A stretch of DNA of 10,211 nucleotides from Candidatus Poribacteria bacterium (lineage in GTDB: Bacteria > Poribacteria > WGA-4E > WGA-3G): positions 1 to 10,211 of the forward strand of contig RKRO01000135.1 of the NCBI GenBank assembly GCA_007571355.1, read 5' to 3'. The first letter of the stretch is position 1, and every line of letters starts with the position of its first letter. The notes under the pieces are model-generated. The model saw only the letters and a program-made list of their open reading frames with translations, made no database searches and was not told the DNA's origin. Shown here piece after piece: positions 6,681-10,211 of this stretch. Both the position numbers and the translations under genes were made by a program.

Positions 6681-7577
6681 ATGAAACGTTTTTATCATGC
6701 ATTGATTCTGTTTTCACTTATTCTCACGCCCCCAACGTGGGCATGGTGGGGTGGCGGACACGATATCCTAACACAAGCAGCCGTTAAAGCACTCCCTGAA
6801 GAGATGCCTGAATTTTTCCGTAACGCCGATAAAATGGTCGCCCACTGCTCTTACGACCCAGATTTATCTAAGGATCGAGGCACCCCACACGCACGGCAGG
6901 CTGAATACGGAGAACACTACATCGATATAGAACTGTTGGGAGAACACCCGATTCCAGAGGGACGCGAGGCACACATTAAATTATGTGCAGAGTTAGGGCT
7001 TGCACCGCGAACCGTCGGGACACTGCCATACGCTCTCGCGGAGTGGACAGAACGCCTCGCTGTTGCTTTCGCAGAGCATCGCAAATGGCCCGATAATCCG
7101 ATGATTCAGAGCAAATGCTTCCTCTATGCAGGTTTCCTCGCTCACTACGCTCAGGATATGTGTCAACCCTTACACTTAACCATTAATTTTGATGGGATTA
7201 AGCAACCGGATGGGACACGCCTGCATGCCGGTATCCATGAGAAAGTTGATTCAGCAATTGAGATGCTGAAATTAAACTCAACAGAGCTCGCGAAAACACA
7301 AAAGATTGAAGCTGTCGGCGATTTGATGCCAGCGATAATAACGCAAGTCAAAGCCGGATTCAGTCTGGTTGATGGCGTTTATGCCCTCGCCGAAGACTGG
7401 GAAAATTTGAAAAACCCGACACCTGCCCTGGTTAATTTTACAAATGACCGAGCGCGGGAATCAGTGCGCTGGACAGCCTCGCTCTATTTAACTGCGTGGA
7501 ACCTGTCTGAAAGTATCAGTCTACCTGGCTGGCTTGACCGCGCAAAAAACGATGCAGACGCATCACACTCACACTAA
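6681..7577 (+). CDS. Exported zinc-dependent phospholipase C / P1 nuclease-family hydrolase
   Basis: A 298-residue secreted enzyme of the superfamily that holds three zinc ions and cleaves phosphodiesters in phospholipids or nucleic acids. A signal peptide covers residues 1-21 with a T-W-A cleavage site. The mature protein then begins with Trp22, and His27 lies five residues on, exactly the W1/H6 zinc-ligand spacing of P1 nuclease. Further ligands fit: an Asp in the cluster 59-65, His79 (HYID), His155 and Asp159 (HYAQD), His165 (QPLH), and His186 with Asp190 (HEKVD). The gaps 4-6-21-4 compare with 4-6-23-4 in P1. The ATG at 6681 has AAGGAG 4 bases upstream; a longer in-frame reading from 6549 would overlap the DUF362 gene and destroy the signal peptide. 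Substrate (lipid or nucleic acid) cannot be decided from sequence. Confidence 0.85.
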   Translation: MKRFYHALILFSLILTPPTWAWWGGGHDILTQAAVKALPEEMPEFFRNADKMVAHCSYDPDLSKDRGTPHARQAEYGEHYIDIELLGEHPIPEGREAHIKLCAELGLAPRTVGTLPYALAEWTERLAVAFAEHRKWPDNPMIQSKCFLYAGFLAHYAQDMCQPLHLTINFDGIKQPDGTRLHAGIHEKVDSAIEMLKLNSTELAKTQKIEAVGDLMPAIITQVKAGFSLVDGVYALAEDWENLKNPTPALVNFTNDRARESVRWTASLYLTAWNLSESISLPGWLDRAKNDADASHSH

Positions 7578-7593
7578 AAGGAGAAATAACTTG
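7576..7593 (+). promoter_or_regulatory. Ribosome binding site and TTG start of the SBP56-like gene
   Basis: AAAAGGAG (7576-7583) is followed 7 bases later by TTG at 7591. No ATG lies in the expected place; the nearest upstream in-frame ATGs are inside the preceding gene. The TTG gives the N-terminus expected for the family. Confidence 0.7.
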
Positions 7594-8979
7594 TTACAAC
7601 AGTGGAAACCTGACCCGACTTTTTACCCATCACCCAAAATGGCGATTGAGGCACCTGTTGAAGAGATCGCTTATGTCGCTGCACCGAGAGATGACGACAA
7701 ACCCGATGCCATGTGTGTGGTTGATCTCAATAAAGCGTCGGATACCTATGGACAGATTGTTCATAAATTGGAACTCGGCGTTCGTGACGAAATCCACCAC
7801 TTCGGTTGGAACGCTTGTAGTGCAGCACTCTGCCCCTATGCACCACACCCCTATATAGAAAGACGTTACCTCGTTGTGCCAGCCCTGCGGGGTTCCAGTA
7901 TCTATATTCTCGACGTGAAGGAGGATCCCAAGGCACCGAAACTCATTAAAACTTTGGATGCCAATGAAGTTGAGTCGCGTTCGGGGTATACCCGTCCGCA
8001 TACCGTCCATTGCGGTCCTGAAGGCATCTATATCAGCGCATTGGCTTCAGCAGGTTCAGAAGAGGGCCCCGGCGGCATTTTCCTCATGGATCATTACAAT
8101 TTCAATATTCTGGGGCAATGGGAAGTGGAACGCGGTTCTCAATCGCTCTCTTATGACTTCTGGTGGCACTTGGGCTATGACATCGCTGTTACCAGTGAAT
8201 GGGGCTACCCCGGCATGATTGAAAACGGTGTGAGCCTTGAAGATTTAGGGGCTCGCAAATTCGGACAGAACATCCATATCTGGGATATCCGGCACCGGAA
8301 GAATATCCAAACGTTGAATTTGGGCGAAGATTACCAGATGATTTTGGAATTGCGTCCCGCCCATGACCCGACAAAGGCGTACGGATTCGTCAATGCCGTG
8401 TTGAATATGAATGACCTTTCCAGTTCTATCTGGACCTGGTATAAAGATGGAGACGGTTGGGGCATTCAAAAGATTATCGACATTCCAGCACAGGCACCTG
8501 AAAATCCGGATGATTTACCCCCCGCTTTGAAGGACATCGGCATGATTCCTCCGCTTGTCACCGACCATATCCTCTCATTAGACGATCGGTTCCTATACGT
8601 CTCTTGTTGGGGCACCGGAGAAATGTTGCAATACGACGTATCCGATCCCTTTAATCCGAAGCATACAGGAACTCTCAAAATAGGTGGAATTACAAAATCG
8701 CACCCGCACCCGGCTGCTGGACCTGTCAGTGGCGGTCCCCAGATGGTTGAATTGAGTCGGGATGGCAAACGCCTCTATTTCACCAATTCTCTCTACGTTG
8801 CCTGGGATAATCAGTTCTATCCGGATGGGGCAAATGGATGGATGGTGAAGGCAGATGTGAACCCCGATGGCGGTGTCGAATTCGATCCTGACTTCTTCGT
8901 GGATTTCGGTGAGAGTCGCGCCCATCAAATTCGGTTGCAAGGTGGCGATAGTTCTTCCGATACTTTCTGTTACTCGTAA
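7591..8979 (+). CDS. Selenium-binding protein 56 / methanethiol oxidase-like protein
   Basis: A 462-residue protein of the SBP56 (SELENBP1) family; human SELENBP1 has 472 residues. Members characterised in humans and Hyphomicrobium (MtoX) oxidise methanethiol to formaldehyde, sulfide and peroxide. Matches run the full length: EEIAYV near the start, HHFGWNAC (69-76), RPHTVHC (135-141), YDFWW, HIWDI, TDHILSLDDRFLYVSCWG, GPQMVELSRDGKRLYFTNSLY, AWDNQFYPDG and GGDSSSD at the end. Human Cys57, reported to bind selenium, aligns with Gly54, and the terminal GGDCSSD has Ser for Cys; Cys76 and Cys141 are retained. There is no signal peptide, so it should be cytoplasmic, unlike periplasmic MtoX. It starts 13 bases after the Zn-hydrolase gene. 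The family is clear; the reaction in this organism is inferred. Confidence 0.93.
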   Translation: MLQQWKPDPTFYPSPKMAIEAPVEEIAYVAAPRDDDKPDAMCVVDLNKASDTYGQIVHKLELGVRDEIHHFGWNACSAALCPYAPHPYIERRYLVVPALRGSSIYILDVKEDPKAPKLIKTLDANEVESRSGYTRPHTVHCGPEGIYISALASAGSEEGPGGIFLMDHYNFNILGQWEVERGSQSLSYDFWWHLGYDIAVTSEWGYPGMIENGVSLEDLGARKFGQNIHIWDIRHRKNIQTLNLGEDYQMILELRPAHDPTKAYGFVNAVLNMNDLSSSIWTWYKDGDGWGIQKIIDIPAQAPENPDDLPPALKDIGMIPPLVTDHILSLDDRFLYVSCWGTGEMLQYDVSDPFNPKHTGTLKIGGITKSHPHPAAGPVSGGPQMVELSRDGKRLYFTNSLYVAWDNQFYPDGANGWMVKADVNPDGGVEFDPDFFVDFGESRAHQIRLQGGDSSSDTFCYS

Positions 8980-8989
8980 GAATTTCGTA

Positions 8990-9016
8990 GTAGGGGTTGG
9001 ATTACCCAACCCCTAC
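8990..9016 (+). repeat. Perfect 11-bp inverted repeat between SBP56-like and membrane genes
   Basis: GTAGGGGTTGG (8990-9000) and CCAACCCCTAC (9006-9016) form a perfect 11-bp stem with loop ATTAC. No T tract follows, so it is not a standard terminator. It begins 10 bases after the stop codon. It looks like a dispersed intergenic palindrome (REP-like) and could block exonuclease decay of the upstream message. Confidence 0.75.
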
Positions 9017-9058
9017 GACAAAAAACATTTAACGTTTCTATATCCAGAAAGGCATTTT

Positions 9059-9700
9059 ATGGATACTGGCTCATGGTTAAGTTACACGCTCATGGGCGTA
9101 TATCACGGCGTTAATCCGGGGATGGGTTGGCTTTTTGCAGTCGCTTTAGGCATGCAGGAAAAACGGAGGGGTGCTGTTATCGGCGCGCTTTTTCCAATGG
9201 CACTTGGACACGCAATATCCATCGCTGTTGTGGTGTTCATCGTCGCTTTGGCACAACGGCAACTGCCAGAAGATGTGCTTCGTATTGCCTGTGCGGCTGT
9301 CCTATTCGGGTTTGGCGTGTATAAGTTTTTCAGCGCACGGCACCCGAGATGGGTTGGCATGCGTGTTAACTTTAAAGATTTAACGATCTGGTCCTTCTTG
9401 ATGGCTTCCGCCCACGGTGCCGGTTTAATGCTGGTACCATTTGTGTTGCGAATGCCGCCTGCTGAGGCTTCCGCACATACACACCACGCAACCGCTAGCA
9501 TGACAGATAACACAGTGATGTTACTGTCTGCCGTTGGAGTACACACCCTCAGTTTTTTCCTCGTGATGGGGATTGTGGCGGTTATCGTCTACGAAGTGGT
9601 AGGGCTTGCGTTGCTCCGTAAGGCGTGGTTTAATATGGACTTGTTGTGGTCTATCGCTTTGATGATTGCCGGTATTGTCACCTTCTTCTGGAAGCATTAA
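9059..9700 (+). CDS. Polytopic membrane protein, possible NicO/LysE-superfamily transporter
   Basis: A 213-residue inner-membrane protein with about six hydrophobic segments (roughly 8-30, 40-65, 73-91, 109-131, 153-178 and 195-211). Conserved-looking polar sites sit in the membrane: His16 in YHGVNPGMGW, His51 in LGHAIS, His119 in SAHGAGLMLVPF and His162. The two glycine-rich HG motifs in the first and second halves suggest an internal duplication, as in LysE-like and NicO-type exporters. A loop at 137-147 holds three closely spaced His residues, a plausible metal site. I do not recognise a named family, so metal or small-solute transport is inference. AAAGG (9048-9052) lies 6 bases before the ATG at 9059; the longer in-frame reading from 8867 overlaps the previous gene. 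It follows the SBP56-like gene by 79 bases, across the palindrome. Confidence 0.75.
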   Translation: MDTGSWLSYTLMGVYHGVNPGMGWLFAVALGMQEKRRGAVIGALFPMALGHAISIAVVVFIVALAQRQLPEDVLRIACAAVLFGFGVYKFFSARHPRWVGMRVNFKDLTIWSFLMASAHGAGLMLVPFVLRMPPAEASAHTHHATASMTDNTVMLLSAVGVHTLSFFLVMGIVAVIVYEVVGLALLRKAWFNMDLLWSIALMIAGIVTFFWKH

Positions 9701-9759
9701 GAAAAATTGTGTGTGTACCAATGGAAAACGGAATGATGCTAATTTCCGAACCATTTCTT

Positions 9760-9789
9760 TTGACAACACACTGCTTTTTGGACTCTAAT
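9760..9789 (+). promoter_or_regulatory. Candidate upstream promoter
   Basis: TTGACA (9760-9765) and TCTAAT (9784-9789) are 18 bases apart; the second hexamer misses the consensus at one position. It lies about 80 bases upstream of the stronger promoter and would be a tandem start for the same transcript. Confidence 0.4.
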
Positions 9790-9829
9790 TGAAGGAATAA
9801 GTACCTTTTTTTACCAACTTCGCACTTTT

Positions 9830-9854
9830 TTGGAAAAGTTGACATCTTTTCCAA
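9830..9854 (+). promoter_or_regulatory. Palindromic operator candidate enclosing a -35 box
   Basis: TTGGAAAAG (9830-9838) and CTTTTCCAA (9846-9854) are perfect 9-bp inverted arms around the 7 bases TTGACAT, whose first six are the -35 hexamer. A dimeric regulator on this site would cover the -35 and block polymerase. The centre-to-centre arm spacing is about 16 bases. Confidence 0.55.
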
Positions 9855-9868
9855 CTTTGAGGTATAAT
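9839..9868 (+). promoter_or_regulatory. Perfect-hexamer sigma-70 promoter at right end
   Basis: TTGACA (9839-9844) and TATAAT (9863-9868) match consensus fully with an 18-base spacer. Transcription would start near 9875 and run rightwards toward a gene that lies mostly or wholly beyond the window. Confidence 0.75.
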
Positions 9869-9945
9869 ATCTACAAAATTTAGATTGGGCTACAAAGGTC
9901 TTATCGTAAAGCCTATCAGGATTGAAGCACATCACATAGAAGCGA

Positions 9946-10017
9946 TTCCCCCTGATAAGGAGGGGAGGGGTTGTCTTCGGACAAGTGGGCATTTATGTTC
10001 GGATGTTACGATAACAT
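9946..10017 (+). promoter_or_regulatory. Structured leader with an apparently hidden ribosome binding site
   Basis: Three stems lie in the RNA from the promoter at 9839. First, CCCCCT (9948-9953) can pair with AGGAGGG (9958-9964) around loop GATA with one bulged A, covering the Shine-Dalgarno AGGAGG. Second, TTGTC/GACAA (9971-9984) encloses a UUCG tetraloop. Third, ATGTTA/TAACAT (10003-10017) encloses CGA. I do not recognise a known riboswitch class. Confidence 0.4.
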
Positions 10018-10027
10018 TGACTTGTAA
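9971..10027 (+). CDS. 18-codon frame from a TTG, possible leader peptide
   Basis: AGGAGG (9958-9963) is 7 bases before a TTG opening an 18-residue frame (MSSDKWAFMFGCYDNIDL) ended by TAA. The site-to-start spacing is ideal, but the TTG lies in a UUCG stem. It may be a leader peptide or chance. Confidence 0.25.
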   Translation: MSSDKWAFMFGCYDNIDL

Positions 10028-10062
10028 CTTGGAATTTGCCAGGGCTAACGGATTCAACACCC

Positions 10063-10211
10063 ATGAAAAACCAGCAGTTGAACACTTCAATTCAAGGGCT
10101 TAACGCTTCAAGCGGTACCAGTTTATACGGCGGTGCTGTTGGTCGCACGGAATCCGCCTGGCCCACGGCCCCACTAACTTTACGTTCAAGGCGATTTACC
10201 CCCCCCCCATT
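10063..10211 (+). CDS. Unrecognised partial frame running off the right edge
   Basis: An ATG at 10063 opens a frame that stays open for 49 codons to the window end, beginning MKNQQLNTSIQGLNASSG. No Shine-Dalgarno sequence stands at a normal distance, and I recognise no motif. The position downstream of a strong promoter is suitable for a gene start, but the last codons come from a C run and are unreliable. Confidence 0.25.
   Translation, partial: MKNQQLNTSIQGLNASSGTSLYGGAVGRTESAWPTAPLTLRSRRFTPPP

Larger units (their letters stand above)
9701..10211. other. Regulatory region at the right end without a confident gene
   Basis: This 511-base stretch holds two candidate promoters, a palindrome around the second -35 box, a leader with short stems and hidden ribosome binding site, an 18-codon frame, and a frame that runs off the edge. 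No terminator for the membrane-protein gene is obvious. The final 10-base C run (10199-10208) may mark poor sequence at a contig end. Confidence 0.6.

Noticed and set aside
8867..9058. Longer start for the membrane protein
   Set aside because: It would overlap the SBP56-like gene in another frame, cross the palindrome, and lacks a ribosome binding site; the ATG at 9059 has one.
9885..10103. 72-codon plus-strand frame beginning at a TTG
   Set aside because: It lacks a ribosome binding site at its start and crosses the leader stems; it shows no recognisable motif.
10199..10208. Run of ten C bases as a biological homopolymer feature
   Set aside because: At the extreme end of the sequence it is more likely a sequencing or assembly artefact.

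Overview
The window looks like chromosomal DNA of a free-living or symbiotic environmental bacterium of about 50% GC, with good Shine-Dalgarno sequences and sigma-70 style promoters. The mix of genes (a divergent gamma-glutamyltransferase-like enzyme, a Ycf48/BNR propeller protein, a BadF-type sugar kinase next to MurQ, a DUF362 protein, and an SBP56-type selenium-binding protein) recalls Candidatus Poribacteria or a related uncultured lineage. That placement is inference from gene content; no marker gene is present. The right edge (10-base C run, odd window length) may be a contig end.

Layout. Positions 1-236 hold a weak minus-strand reading frame, possibly a decayed gene tail. On the plus strand, a glutaredoxin-like protein (251-547) sits 20 bases ahead of a gamma-glutamyltransferase-like Ntn-hydrolase (568-2187). 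A 231-base gap follows, then a convergent minus-strand exported beta-propeller protein (2419-3378) read from a textbook promoter (3436-3464). After a 338-base divergent region with a 15-codon ORF, a six-gene plus-strand run occupies 3717-9700: BadF-type amino-sugar kinase (MurK-like), murQ, DUF362 protein, exported Zn-dependent phospholipase C/P1 nuclease-family protein, SBP56/methanethiol oxidase-like protein, and a small polytopic membrane protein. Gaps are 53, 57, 13, 13 and 79 bases, so they could be one operon. The last 510 bases hold no confident gene, but contain tandem promoters, a palindrome centred on a -35 box, and a leader with an apparent hidden ribosome binding site.

How the genes may work together. 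The kinase and MurQ form a recognisable peptidoglycan-sugar salvage step: MurNAc is phosphorylated, and MurQ converts MurNAc-6-phosphate to GlcNAc-6-phosphate plus lactate. The exported Zn hydrolase could release lipid or nucleic-acid nutrients outside the membrane. The SBP56 protein and the neighbouring membrane protein could be an enzyme plus a metal or solute transporter; this is inference from adjacency. The glutaredoxin and the GGT-like enzyme both suggest thiol/peptide metabolism, but the GGT-like enzyme lacks nearly all residues known to hold a gamma-glutamyl group, so its substrate is probably different.

I did not find a CRISPR array, transposase, tRNA, rRNA or defence system. The least ordinary items are the rewired GGT-like active site, the 9-bp palindrome enclosing a perfect -35 box, and the structured leader at the right end.
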